Source of the DNA: Ophiocordyceps camponoti-saundersi (nom. inval.)
Lineage: Eukaryota; Ascomycota; Sordariomycetes; Hypocreales; Ophiocordycipitaceae
Direction of reading: 5' to 3'
Assembly (NCBI GenBank): GCA_003339415.1
Contig: PDHQ01000128.1
Span: 1-64,000 of the forward strand
DNA: 64,000 nt
The notes under the pieces were generated by a model that did not search any database, was not told the origin of the DNA, and worked only from the letters and a program-made list of their open reading frames with translations. The position numbers and the translations under genes were made by a program. Below are positions 1-12,712 of the stretch, piece after piece (the first letter of the stretch is position 1; the number at the start of each line of letters is the position of its first letter).

Positions 1-118
1 TATTTTTATTAGTATTTTTATTAGTATTTTTATTAGTATTTTTATTAGTATTTTTATTAGTATTTTTATTAGTATTTTTATTAGTATTTTTATTAGTATT
101 TTTATTAGTATTTTTATT
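1..118. repeat. 12-bp microsatellite (TATTTTTATTAG)n
   Basis: Nearly ten perfect tandem copies of the 12-mer TATTTTTATTAG open the window, so the array probably extends beyond the left edge. The unit has no CpA or TpG and so cannot be a RIP target. No coding content is seen. Confidence 0.95.
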
Positions 119-605
119 AATTTTTTTCTACTTTTATTATTAGTCTTCTTATTAGTCTTTTTATTATTAGTTTTATTAGTCTTTTTATTAGTTTTTTTAT
201 TATCTTTCTTATTATTATTCTTATTACCCTTTTTATTACTTTTATTATTACTTTTATTATTACTTTTATTATTACTTTTATTATTATTTTTATTATTACT
301 CTTATTATTACTTTTACTATTACTTTTATTTTTACCTTTCTTATTAGTTTTATTATTACTCTTATTATTACTTTTATTTTTACCTTTCTTATTAGTTTTC
401 TTATTAGTTTTCTTATTAGTCTTTTTATTAGTCTTCTTATTAGTCTTCTTATTAGTCTTCTTATCAGTCTTCTTATTAGTTTTTTTATTACTCTTTTTAT
501 TAGTTTTTTTATTAGTCTTTTAACTATTTATTACTCTTCTAAATCTTTTTATTACTTTTTTATTAATCTTTTTATTACTTTTTTTTATTAATCTTTTTTA
601 TAATC
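119..605. repeat. degenerate continuation of the T-rich microsatellite
   Basis: This strand is almost free of G. It consists of variants of TTATTAGTCTTTT and TTATTACTTTTA that drift from the perfect 12-mer to the left. Unit length varies between about 9 and 13 bp, as expected of an old microsatellite that slipped and then mutated. Nothing else is visible in it. Confidence 0.8.
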
Positions 606-2553
606 TTATATTATTATTATTATAGTTTTGACTTATTATATAATATATTATAATTTTATAATATTACTTTATTTTTTTTACTTATTAATATTTTTTATTT
701 TTTTTACTTTTCTTAACTTTTTATAAGAGTAATTATATTTAAAAACCTTTTTTTATTACTTACCTTTTTCTTTCTTTTATTTAAAATATTAAATAATTAT
801 ATTTTTAAAAAAAATTATAAAAATCATAAACTCGTAATTTAAATTATCTCTAAAAAAATCACTTATAAGTAATTTTTTCACGCTAGTAATTTAAATTATA
901 AAAAATTACTTACTAAGTAAAAATCGGTAATTTAAATCACGAAAAATTATATTACTTATAAGTGATTTTTTAACCTTATAATTTTTTTTAAACCCTAATA
1001 GTCGCTTTAATAATATTATTATAATATATATAAATATTATTATATATTAATAGTTAAATAATTTAAAAATTTATTATATAATAATAGTTAAATATATATA
1101 ATAGCTATTACTTATTAATAGTTAAATAATATAACGCGTTTTTTTTATATAAAGTATATTATTAATATATTTTTTATTATAGTTTATACTAATATTATAT
1201 AAAAAGCTATAAAAAGTTTTAATTTATTATTATATTAATAAATAAATTAATATTAATAAGCTTAATAATTATTATATACTTAATATTATTAGTAAGTTTA
1301 ATTAAGCTACTTTTTTAATTATATAGCTTTTTAATAATATTATTAAAAGCTATTTTTACTAAATTTAAAATATTAAAAATAAGTATATTATTAAAGTTTA
1401 AAGTTATTTTATTTTTAATAATATAACTTTAAGCTAAAAAGAGTATATAATTAATAATAATAGCTAAAAGTAATATAATAATACTCTTATTAAGTAAATA
1501 TATTTATTCTCTCATATAAATATATAAATCTTATTAGTTTTTTTTATAAAATTTTAAAATTTTATTAAAATTATTTAATATTAACTTCTTATTAATAAAT
1601 ATAGCTATTTTATTAATATTAAGTAATATATTTTTAAAAGTAAAAGTATTAAGTAAAATAAATATTAAAATAAGCAAATTAATAATTTATTTATTACTAA
1701 TATTAAATATTTTCGCTATATAACTTAAGCTAAGAGAAATATTATATTTAGTAAAATATTTACTAAAATAAGTTACTTAAATTAAAATAATATTTATATT
1801 TTAAAATATTAAAGTTTACTTATTATAATATATTATAAAAAAAGTAAAAGAGTATTTAATAACTTAAACTAAACTATTATAATAAGTTATTAAAAAGTTA
1901 TTATTAGTTTTTTTAATATTTTTAGCTTTTAAAACTTTTTAAAATTAAATTATAATTTTAAAAATTATTATAAGGGTTTTAAATTATTAAAAAGTAAAAT
2001 AAGTTTACTTATTAAAAGTTCTAAAAACGCTTTATTAAGTTAAAGTAAAAAGAGTAATAAAATACTTTATTAAGAATTTACTAAAAATAAAAGCTACTTT
2101 CTTAACTTTAATCTTTTTTTTATAGCTATTAATATTATTTTTTTTATTTTTTTAAAGTAATTAATATAAGAGATAATAGCTAAAACTCTTATAATCTCTT
2201 TTAACTTTTTTAATTCTTAATAAACTTACTTACTAACTAAGCTTTTAATATAATTTTTTATAATTTTTAATAGCGCGTATATATTATAATAATTCTTTCT
2301 AAGTTATTTAGATTATAAAAAAATATTTCTTTTAATATTAGTAAGAGAATATAATAGTAAAGGGCGGCTATAATTTTTTATTAAAGTAGCTAATATTTTA
2401 AAAGTAAAGCTAATAATAGAAAAAAATATTATAATAATTTATTAAGTAAAATATTTAAGCGCTATAATTTTAAAAACTTTAAGTAAAAAGTAATTAAAGT
2501 TAAAGTATTTATTATTTAAAAGTAAATACTTAAAATTATAATTTTTATAAAAA
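606..2553. other. gene-free, very AT-rich flank
   Basis: Apart from the short inverted-repeat element at 853-971, this stretch shows only TA-rich sequence with frequent TAA and TAG in all six frames. It has the composition of fully RIP-mutated DNA. I recognise no family in it. Confidence 0.6.
853..971. mobile_element. short inverted-repeat element (MITE-like)
   Basis: The 20-bp arm at 853-872 is a perfect inverted repeat of 952-971 (core TCACTTATAAGT), giving a unit of about 119 bp. A TA dinucleotide lies at each edge (851-852 and 971-972), which would suit a TA-targeting Tc1/mariner-type MITE. The motif GTAATTTAAAT recurs just outside the left arm near 834 and inside at about 887 and 926. 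There is no coding capacity. In such AT-rich DNA the TA flank is weak evidence, so the mobile-element call is an inference from the arms alone. Confidence 0.45.
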
Positions 2554-2755
2554 ATTAGTTTATAACTAATTATAGCTAGATAAGGGGGATTATAGCGGAT
2601 ATATTTAAGTTTTCCTAATAGCGCTTAGTTATTATATAAGGTATATAGCTAGCTTAAGAGGGGGGCTTCTCTCCCCTCTTTTTCCTTTTTTTAATAGCTT
2701 TAATTATAACTTTATTTTAGCTTACTTTTATAATCGCCTTAGTAAGATTATTATA
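2554..2755 (+). repeat. 202-bp direct repeat, copy 1 of 2 (LTR-like)
   Basis: This block runs from ATTAGTTTATAACTAATTAT to a GCCTTAGTAA-type end and is repeated in the same orientation at 4,119-4,320. The differences are almost all C/T or G/A transitions. It may be the left LTR of a small element. A similar AT-rich string (TATAATTTTTAT) occurs just before copy 1 and just at the end of copy 2, but it is too low in complexity to be called a target duplication. Confidence 0.6.
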
Positions 2756-4118
2756 TTAATTAAAGCTCCTCTTACCGCTAACTAAATATAAAAATAAAAT
2801 CTTAATATAAAATACTATTAAATTCTATTTATATTAAAGCTACTCTTAGCTTATTTTAGCTTCAATTCTTAGCTAGCTACTATATATATTAAATTTATAA
2901 TTAATAAAGCTATAATTAAGAAGCCTAAGTTTTAGTTTTATTATATTTTTTCTTATTTTAATACCTTTTAGTAAATATTCTTTTTATATATTATTATAGC
3001 TATAGATTTTTCTTACTAGCTTAAAGCCTTTTTAGCGTACGTTTTTAAGCTTTTTAGGAAAAATTATAAGGAGCGCTAAGTAAGTTTTTCCTTAGTTAAG
3101 ATATATTAAAAGCTATTAAAGCTTCTTAAAAAATATATTATAAAATAAAAATATATTTTTTTAAAGCTAAACTATTATATTAGTTTAACTATACTAAGAT
3201 TATTTTACTTTTATTTAAGCTATATAAAAAGCTATAAAAGCGCTTAGATTATAAAAACTAGCTTATAATATATATAGCTTTTACTAGCTTTCTCCGAGGC
3301 TTTAATAAAGTATTTAGTTTAAAGAATATTCTTAACGCGCTAGTTAATTTACCGCCCCCCTTTTTTACTAACTTAATAAATATTATATTTATATAATCTT
3401 ATTTTAATAATACTAAGCGCTAGTATTATTATTAATATAATTAAATTAGTTATTTTAAGTATAATTATTTAAAGCTTTATAAATAAATAAAAATATTAAA
3501 GTTAAAGTTTTTAATAAGTAAAGTAAGGTAGTTAAAAGTAAATTTAAAGTATTTTAATTAAAAGGATAATAAGTAAAAAGGGATAAGTATACGCTAAATA
3601 TTATAGCTTAAGTAATTTCTAGCTTCGTTATATTACCTTATATAAAGATAGTTTATATATAGCTTAAACGCGTAAATTTATTAATAAGTATATATTATAA
3701 TTATTATATACCTTAGCTTATAAACTAGCGCTAGTAATATATAATAATAAGTATATAGTTAGCTTTACTATTTATTATAATTAAGGTATTCTCTAAGCTT
3801 CTTATAACTAGTATAATATTATCTAATCTTATATATTAGCTATATAAATAAGTTTTTATTATTAGTATATAAGTTTATTAATTCCTATTTTAAGTAGTAT
3901 TATAATTCTAAGCTTATTAGAATCTTCCTTATAAAAATTAAAGTTTAATTTCTTAAGTTATAAAGGAGCCCTTTTACCCTCTTATCTTTATTTTTATAAA
4001 AGCTATTAGGCTATTAGCTAAGAATTATATAAAGTATTTTATTAGTATAATAATATATAACTTTTCTATCTTACGCTTTTACCTTTTTAGCTAGCTAAAG
4101 GAGGGGGCTATATAAGGG
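2756..4118. other. interior between the 202-bp direct repeats
   Basis: About 1.36 kb of RIP-degraded sequence. A purine run (AAAGGAGGGGG, about 4,097-4,107) lies shortly before the second direct repeat, in the place of a polypurine tract if the element is read on the plus strand. I could not recover a reverse transcriptase, integrase or gag motif, so this could be a non-autonomous element or simply spacer DNA. Confidence 0.35.
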
Positions 4119-4320
4119 ATTAGTTTATAACTAATTATAGCTAGATAAGGGGGATTATAGCAGATATATTTAGGTTTTCTTAATAGCGCTTAGTTATTAC
4201 GCGGGGTATATAGCTAGCTTAGAAGGGGGGCTTCTCTCCCCTTTTCTTTCTTTTTTTAATAGCTTTAATTATAACTTTACTTTAGCTTACTTTTATAATC
4301 GCCTTAGTAAAACTATTATA
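4119..4320 (+). repeat. 202-bp direct repeat, copy 2 of 2 (LTR-like)
   Basis: Same-orientation partner of 2,554-2,755. The block TATAGCTAGCTTAGAAGGGG and the following CT-rich run match the first copy apart from transitions. If the pair are LTRs, the whole element spans about 2,554-4,320 (1.77 kb), much shorter than an autonomous LTR element. Confidence 0.6.
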
Positions 4321-7300
4321 ATTTTTATTATTAAGAAGTTATTTTTTATTAACTTATCTTTTTATTTTTTTTATTAATATAATAAATATAATTATTTAAT
4401 TTACTAAATAATAAATTATATTTTTTTTCTTATAATACTTATTTTTAAATAATAAAAGTTATATAATTATTTAATTTCTAATTATTAAATTTATAAGTAA
4501 GTAACTTAAATAAATATTAAAATTTTATAAAGTTTTTAAATAGCTAAATAGCTTTTTTAAAGCTTTTAAATATAAGTATAAAAAGAGTGCGAATTAGTTA
4601 TTTATAAAATAACTTATAATATATTTTATTATAAGGATAATAAGGATTATTATAAGGAGGATTAATTTTAAATATAAAAAAAAAAATAATATAAAGATAA
4701 TAAAAAGAGTTAAAAAATAAAAAGAAATAATTATAAAAGGGATAAAAACTAATATATAAAAAAATATAATAAAAATAAGTAATATAAAAAGAAATAAAAG
4801 AGGATAAATAAAAGAAAGAGGAAATAAAAAAAAAAGTAAGAAAATAAAAAGAAATTTAATATAAATAGTAATATATTAAGTTTTTTATTTTTTAAAAATA
4901 TTATATATTTATTACTAAGTAACTTATTTACTTTATTTTAATAGCTAGTACTTTTTAAAAATATTTATATATTTTTTCCTAATAATTTTTAGCTTAGCTT
5001 CTAACTTATCTTTTTCTTTTTTAAATTCTTTAATTATCTCTTTTTATTAAAAGTCTTTTTTAGCTACTTTTTAGTTATTATTACTTAAGTATCTTTTTTA
5101 ATATATAAAGTATTTTATTTAAATAATACCTTACCTTTTTTTAACTTTTCTTTTATTAAAAATTTATTTAATTTTATAATTATTAATATTAAGCTTAAAG
5201 CTAAGTTATTTTTTTAAAATATTAGCTAGTTAAAGTTATATAATTAATATAATAAAATAAATATTTATAAAGTTATTAAAATTTAATTAGTAAGTTAAAT
5301 ATTTAATTTTTTTAATTATATAAAAGTATAAAAGTCTTATACTTTTTAATATTTATAAAAAGCTAACTTTATTAATATAAAATAACTTAAAAGGTTTTAA
5401 AATATATATAATATATATACTTAAAGTTATAATTTATATATAGCCCGCGCCTATCTTACGCATAGCGTTAACTAATTATATATACTTATATATACCTTAT
5501 ACTTATTATATACGCGGACTTAACTAAGTACTTTTTATATAACTTAACTATTTAAATATAGCTTAAATCTCTTATATACTTTATTATTTTAAGGAAAGAG
5601 TATTTCTAGCTATAATATATATATATATAAGGTATAAGTTAAAATACCCCTTATATAAAAAATTTTTCTTTCTTTTTTTTTTCTCCTTAAGCTAGTTATA
5701 TTATTTTCCTTTACTAAGTAAATATTTCTTTAAGCTTTATATTTTATTACTTTACTATTATATTTTTTTAGTTTTTTTTATTATTATTATTATTTAAGCT
5801 TTTTATAGCTATTTATTCTTTTTTTTATTATTATTATTTTTTAAGCTTTTTATATTTATTAAGTTATTATATTATTATTTTAATATATTATTTAGTTAGC
5901 TATAATTACTACCTTATATAATAAGTAGCTATACTATAAAAAAGGATTTAAATAATAAAAATATTATTATATTATAAAAAGTAAAATATTTATATACTTT
6001 TTATATTTAAAACTTTTATAATAGTTATAATATTAACTATTAATATAATTATAAAATAGCTTATAAAATATATAAATAATAGTAAAAATAGTATTTTTAG
6101 AAAAAATACTTTTTTATTATAAATATATACTTATAGCAAGCTATTTATAACTTATAAATAATAGTTAAGAAAAAATAAGCTATTACTTTACTTACTTACC
6201 TTTATATTAAAAAAATACTTAGCTAGCGCGCTTAGCTTATATTAAAGTTTCTTATTTATATTAACTACTTATAAATTATATTAGCTACTACTTATATTAT
6301 ATTACGCTTAGTAACTAATTTTTACGCCCTTTTTATACTTAAGTAATAATAGTCCTTTATACTTATTTTTATTATTAGTAATATAATTATTATACCTGCC
6401 TTATATACTTTAACTTATAATATATTTTTAGCGATAATATAATATTAATAATAATAATAATAATAATAATAAAGCGCTCTTATTACTAGCTTTAACTTTT
6501 TCGCCTTATAATATAAAATATTTTTTTAATAATAAAAGGAATAATAATAATAAATTTTTAAATAATAGTAAGATAAGTAAGCTACTTAAATTATAAATTA
6601 CTAAGTAAATATTAACGCGCGGAAATAAAAAAATAAAAAAAGGAATAATATTTTTTATTAAATAGTTATAATATTAACTAGTTTATATAATATATTAAGC
6701 TTACTTATTACTTTATTATATATTACTTTTACTAATTTATATATATTACTTAGCTTTTAATTACTTAATATTTATACGCGGTATTTATTTTCCCCTATTA
6801 TTATATATTAGAAAAGCGGGTTTATACTAGCGCTTATATATAGCGTATATAGCTTAAAAGTAAAATAAGTAAAACTTTTATTATTAGCGTTATATTAAAT
6901 ATTCTCCTAGCTTTAAAATATACCCTCCCTTACTTAAAAATATATTTATTATAAGTTAATATTAGCACTAAGCTATAGCTAATATTATAATAATTTCTTA
7001 AATTATTTAACTATAGTAAAAGATTATAAAAAAAAGGCGGAGAAGGTAAATATTAGCTTAAAGTTAATATAAAAAAAAAAGTAAGTAAATAAAAAAAAAA
7101 AAAAAATTATTAAAATTTAGCCTTTATATTATATTTAAGTTATAAACTTAAACGTTAAACTTATAAATTAGCTTTATAATTAAATAATAAAGCTACTACT
7201 ATTTAGCTTAAAAGCTTATAATAGAAAAATTAAATAAAATAAAATAGAAAGAATAGTTAAATAAAAAAGTAAATAAGCTTTAAAAGAAAAAGTAATATAT

Positions 7301-7538
7301 ATAGCTATTTAACACGCTAAAATATAGCTTCTTTAGAAGCTTTTTATATATAATTATTATTATATATAACTTAGTAAATAAGTATCCTTTTAACTAGTCC
7401 CTTAATAAAATTATATATTTTTTTCTTATAAATTTTTACTTTTATTTTTAATATTAATAGATTAATTAAATTAAATTAAATTAAAATAGCTAACTTATAA
7501 AACTAAATAAAAAAGCTTTAGTAATTTCAAGCTAGCTT
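4321..7538. other. gene-free AT-rich stretch with a purine-rich tract
   Basis: No gene is recognisable. From about 4,630 to 4,860 the plus strand is dominated by A and G. Its frames read mainly Lys, Asn, Arg and Gln once TAA is taken as a mutated CAA, which suggests the remains of a Lys-rich low-complexity coding segment or a purine-rich simple repeat. Other local features are a (TAA)n run near 6,447-6,471 and a poly-A run near 7,078-7,106. Confidence 0.4.
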
Positions 7539-7682
7539 TAATAGTAGGGGCAGATTTATATTTAGATTATAGGTTTAGGACTAGAAAATTAGTTTTTATA
7601 ATATAATATATAAATTATCTTATTAACTAAGTATATTTTATTACCTCTTCTTATCTCCTATATTATATATAATAACCTACGT

Positions 7683-8811
7683 AACTGCCCTCCTTATCCC
7701 TTAAGGGATAAACCTGTTTACTGCTCTTCTTATCCCCTAAGGGATAAACCCGTTAACTACTCTTCTTATCCCTTAGGGGATAAACCTATTAACTGCTCTT
7801 CTTATCTCTTAAGGGATAAACCTATTAACTGCTCTTTTTATCCCTTAAGGGATAAACTTATTAACTGCTCTTCTTATCCCTTAAGGGATAAACTTATTAA
7901 CTACTCTTCTTATCCTTTAGGGGATAAACCTATTAACTACTCTTCTTATCCCCTAAAGGATAAACTTATTAACTACTCTTCTTATCCCCTAAAGGATAAA
8001 CTTATTAACTACTCTTTTTATCCCTTAAGGGATAAACTTATTAACTGCTCTTCTTATCCCCTAGGGGATAAACCCGTTAACTGCTCTTCTTATCTTTTAG
8101 GGGATAAACTTATTAACTACTCTTCTTATCCCCTAAAGGATAAACTTATTAACTGCTTTTCTTATTCCTTTAAGCTTTTCTTATCCCCTAAGGGATAAAC
8201 CTATTAACTGCTCTTTTTATCTCTTAAGGGATAAACCCGTTAACTGCTCTTCTTATCCCCTAAGGGATAAACTTATTAACTGCTTTTCTTATCCCCTAAA
8301 AGATAAACTTATTAACTACTCTTCTTATCCTTTAAGGGATAAACCTATTAACTGCTCTTCTTATCCCTTAAGGGATAAACTTATTAACTACTCTTCTTAT
8401 CCCTTAAGGGATAAACTTATTAACTACTTTTCTTATCCCCTAAGGGATAAACTTATTAACTACTTTTCTTATCCCCTAAGGGATAAACTTATTAACTACT
8501 CTTCTTATCCCCTAAAGGATAAACTTATTAACTACTCTTCTTATCCCCTAAGAGATAAACTTATTAACTACTCTTCTTATCCCCTAAAAGATAAACCCGT
8601 TAACTACTTTTCTTATCCCCTAAAGGATAAACCTATTAACTACTTTTCTTATCCTTTAAGGGATAAACCCGTTAACTACTCTTCTTATCCCTTAAAGGAT
8701 AAACTTATTAACTACTCTTTTTATCCCCTAAGGGATAAACTTATTAACTACTTTTCTTATCCCCTAAAAGATAAACTTATTAACTACTCTCCTTATCCCT
8801 TAGGGGATAAA
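7683..8811 (+). repeat. 36-bp minisatellite, copy A (about 31 units)
   Basis: Tandem 36-bp units of the form AACTGCTCTTCTTATCCC followed by TTAAGGGATAAACCTATT. The centre TTATCCCTTAAGGGATAA is a perfect 18-bp palindrome, so each unit can form a hairpin. Units differ by transitions at a few sites, such as CTGC/CTAC and CCCGTT/CCTGTT/CCTATT/CTTATT. One short unit near 8,160 is a slippage scar. There is no open frame; this is satellite DNA, not a CRISPR array, because the repeats have no distinct spacers. Confidence 0.95.
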
Positions 8812-11800
8812 TACTTATTATTTCGGGTATATTATTATTATCTTATATAGTATAGTTAATCTCCTTATCTTTTCGTACTTATATTAACGAAATATAAGAC
8901 TTAACTTCCGCTCCTTAAACTAAGATATAAATAAAACGTATTTTTTTAATCTACCCGAAGCGCTATACGCGATAGTTAGCTTACTTCTCTCTAGTTATTT
9001 TTTACGGGATTAACCTATTAACTACCTTTCTTATCCCTTAAGGAATAAACTTATTAATTACTTTTCTTATCTTTTAAGAGATAAACTTATTAATTACTTT
9101 TTTTATCTCTTAAGGGATAAACTTATTAATTACTTTTCTTATCCCTTAAGGGATAAACTTATTAATTACTTTTTTTATCCCCTAAGGGATAAACTTATTA
9201 ATTACTCTCCTTATCCTTTAGGGGATAAATACTTATTATCTTAAGTATATCGTTATTATCTTATATAGTATAGTTAATCTCCTTATCCTTTTATACTTAT
9301 ATTAATAAAATATAAAACGTAACTCCCGCTCCTTAAACTAAGATATAGATAAGATATATCTTTTTAGTTTACTTAAAGCGCTATATACGATAATTAGCTT
9401 ATTTCTCTCTAATTATCTTTTATAAGATTAACTTATTAACTACTTTTCTTATCCTTTAAGAGATAAACTTATTAACTATTTTTCTTATTCCCTAAGGGAT
9501 AAACTTATTAACTACTCTTTTTATTTTTTAAAAAATAAACTTATTAATTACTTTTCTTATCCTTTAAAAGATAAACTTATTAATTACTTTTCTTATCCCT
9601 TAAGGGATAAACTTATTAACTACTCTCCTTATCTTTTAAGGGATAAATACCTATTATCTTAGGTATATTATCGTTATCTTATATAATATAGTTAATCTCC
9701 TTATCTTTTCGTATTTAAGTTAATAAAATATAAAACTTAACTCCCGCTCCTCGGACTAAAATATAGATAAGATACGTCTCTTTAGTTTACCTAAAGCGCT
9801 ATATATAATAGTTAGCTTACTTCTCTCTAATTATCTTTTATAAAACTAACCTATTAATTACTTTTTTTATCCCTTAAGGGATAAACTTATTAACTACTCT
9901 CCTTATCCCTTAGGGGATAAATACTTATTATCTTAAATATATTATTATTATCTTATATAATATAGTTAATCTCCTTATTTTTTTATACTTATATCGACGA
10001 AATATAGAACTTAACTCCCGCTTTTTAAACTAAAATATAGATAAAACGCGTCTTTTTAGTTTACCTAAAGCGCTATATATAATAGTTAGCTTACTTCTCT
10101 TTAATTATCTTTTATAAAACTAACTTATTAACTACTTTTCTTATCCCCTAAGAGATAAACTTATTAATTACTTTTTTTATTTTTTAAGGGATAAACTTAT
10201 TAACTACTTTTCTTATCCCTTAAAAGATAAACTTATTAACTATTTTTCTTATCTTTTAAGGGATAAACTTATTAATTACTTTTCTTATCCCTTAAGGGAT
10301 AAACTTATTAACTACTCTCCTTATCTTTTAGGGGATAAATACTTATCGTCTTAGGTATATTATTATTATCTTATATAATATAATTAATCTCCTTATCTTT
10401 TCGCACTTATATTAACGAAATATAAAACTTAACTCCCGCTTCTTAAACTAAGATACGGATAAGACGCGTCTTTTTAGTTTACTTAAAGCGTTATATATAA
10501 TAGTTAGCTTACTTCTCTCTAATTATCTTTTACGGGACTAACCTATTAACTACTTTTCTTATCCCCTAAAAGATAAACTTATTAACTACTCTTTTTATCC
10601 CTTAAGGAATAAACTTATTAACTACTTTTCTTATCCCCTAAAAGATAAACTTATTAATTACTTTTCTTATCCCCTAAGGGATAAACTTATTAACTACTCT
10701 CCTTATCCTTTAGGGGATAAATACTTATTATCTTAGGTATATTATTATTATCCTATATAATATAGTTAATCTCCTTATCTTTTCGTACTTATATTAATAA
10801 AATATAAGACTTAACTCCCGCTTCTTAAACTAAAATATAGATAAAACGTATCTTTTTAGTCTACCCGAAGCGCTATACGCGATAGTTAGCTTACTTTTCT
10901 CTAGTTATCTTCTATAAAACTAACTTATTAGCTACTTTTCTTATTTTTTAAAAAATAAACTTATTAACTACTCTTCTTATCTCTTAAAAAATAAACTTAT
11001 TAACTACTCTTTTTATCCTTTAGGGGATAAATACTTATTATTTTAGGTATATTATCGTTATCTTATACGGTATAATTAATCTCCTTATCTTTTCGTACTT
11101 ATATTAATAAAATATAAGACTTAACTCCCGCTCCTTAAACTAAGATACGGATAAGACGCGTCTTTTTAGTCTGCTCGAAGCGCTATATATAATAGTTAGC
11201 TTACTTCTCTTTAGTTATCTTTTACGGAACTAACTTATTAACTACTTTTCTTATCCCCTAAAAGATAAACTTATTAACTACTTTTCTTATCTTTTAAAGG
11301 ATAAACTTATTAATTATTTTTCTTATCTTTTAGAGGATAAACTTATTAACTACTTTTTTTATCCCTTAAGGGATAAACTTATTAATTACTTTTCTTATCT
11401 TTTAAGAGATAAACTTATTAATTACTCTTTTTATCCCTTAAGGGATAAACTTATTAACTACTCTCCTTATCCCTTAAGGGATAAATACTTATTATTTTAG
11501 GTATATTATTATTATCTTATATAATATAGTTAATCTCCTTATCTTTTTATACTTATATTAATAAAATATAGAACTTAACTCCCGCTCCTTAGACTAAGAT
11601 ATAGATAAGACGCGTCTTTTTAGTTTACCCGAAGCGCTATATATAATAGTTAGCTTACTTCTCTTTAATTATCTTCTATAAGACTAACTTATTAATTACT
11701 TTTCTTATTTTTTAGAGGATAAACTTATTAACTACTCTCCTTATCCCCTAAGGGATAAATACTTATTATCTTAGGTATATTATTATTATCTTATATAATA

Positions 11801-12557
11801 TAGTTAATCTCCTTATCTTTTCGTACTTATATCGATAAAATATAAAACTTAACTCCTACTTTTTAAACTAAGATACGGATAAGACGTGTCTTTTTAGTTT
11901 ACTTAAAGCGCTATATATAATAGTTAGCTTACTTCTTTCTAATTATTTTTTATAAGATTAACCTATTAACTACCTTTCTTATCTCTTAAGGAATAAACTT
12001 ATTAATTACTTTTCTTATCTCTTAAAAGATAAACTTATTAACTACTCTTTTTATCTTTTAAAAGATAAACTTATTAATTACTTTTCTTATCCCTTAAAGG
12101 ATAAACTTATTAACTACTCTTCTTATCCCCTAAAGGATAAACCTATTAACTACTCTCCTTATCTTTTAAAAGATAAATACCTATTATCTTAGGTATATTA
12201 TTATTATTTTATATAGTATAGTTAATCTTTTTATTTTTTTATACTTATATTAATAAAATATAGGACTTAATTTTTACTTCTTAGACTAAAATATAGATAA
12301 GACGCGTCTTTTTCGTCTACCCGAAGCGCTATACGCTACCTTTTATATCCCTAAGGGATAAACTTATTAACTTTTTTTTTTATCCCCTAAGGGATAAATA
12401 CTTATTATCTCCGGTATATAGTTATTATTTTATATAATATAGTTAATCTCCTTATCTTTTCGTACTTATATTAATAAAATATAGAACTTAATTTCCGCTC
12501 CTTAAATTAAGATATAGATAAGATATATCTTTTTAGTCTACTTAAAGCGCTATATAC
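8812..12557 (+). repeat. higher-order array, copy A (about 11 blocks)
   Basis: Blocks of about 215 bp alternate with one to several 36-bp palindromic units. Each block starts near AAATACTTATTATCTTAGG and runs through TTAATCTCCTTATCTTTTCG, an AACTCCCGCTCCTTAAACTA-like segment and GAAGCGCTATACGCGATAGT. Block starts lie near 8,810, 9,229, 9,648, 9,927, 10,339, 10,720, 11,031, 11,487, 11,758, 12,178 and 12,388. The matching array in copy B has only three blocks, so unequal exchange or slippage changed copy number after duplication. Confidence 0.9.
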
Positions 12558-12712
12558 TTCTCTTTTATCTATCTAAAATACTACACGCGTTTCTTTTATC
12601 TATTTAAAACGCTATACGTGTCTCTTTCGTTTACTTAAAATACTATACGCGTCTCTTTTATCTTTCTAAAACGCTATACGCGTTTTTTTCCTTTGCCCGA
12701 AACGCTATACGC
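12558..12712 (+). repeat. 31-bp tandem array, copy A (5 units)
   Basis: Exactly five units of 31 bp built on TCTCTTTTATCTTTCTAAAA and CGCTATACGCG. The unit closely resembles part of the preceding 215-bp block (TCTTTTTAGTCTACCCGAAG then CGCTATACGCG), so the array looks like a secondary expansion of that piece. The array is also 155 bp in copy B, at 34,949-35,103. Confidence 0.9.

Noticed and set aside
1..7538. Mitochondrial or plastid DNA as the reason for the AT-richness
   Set aside because: The CpA/TpG loss with transition-only divergence between repeats, a Copia element and no organelle gene or tRNA point to RIP in a nuclear fungal genome.
7683..8811. CRISPR-like array of regular palindromic repeats
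   Set aside because: The 36-bp units are directly adjacent, with no distinct spacers and no cas genes, and the DNA is fungal in character. It is a minisatellite.
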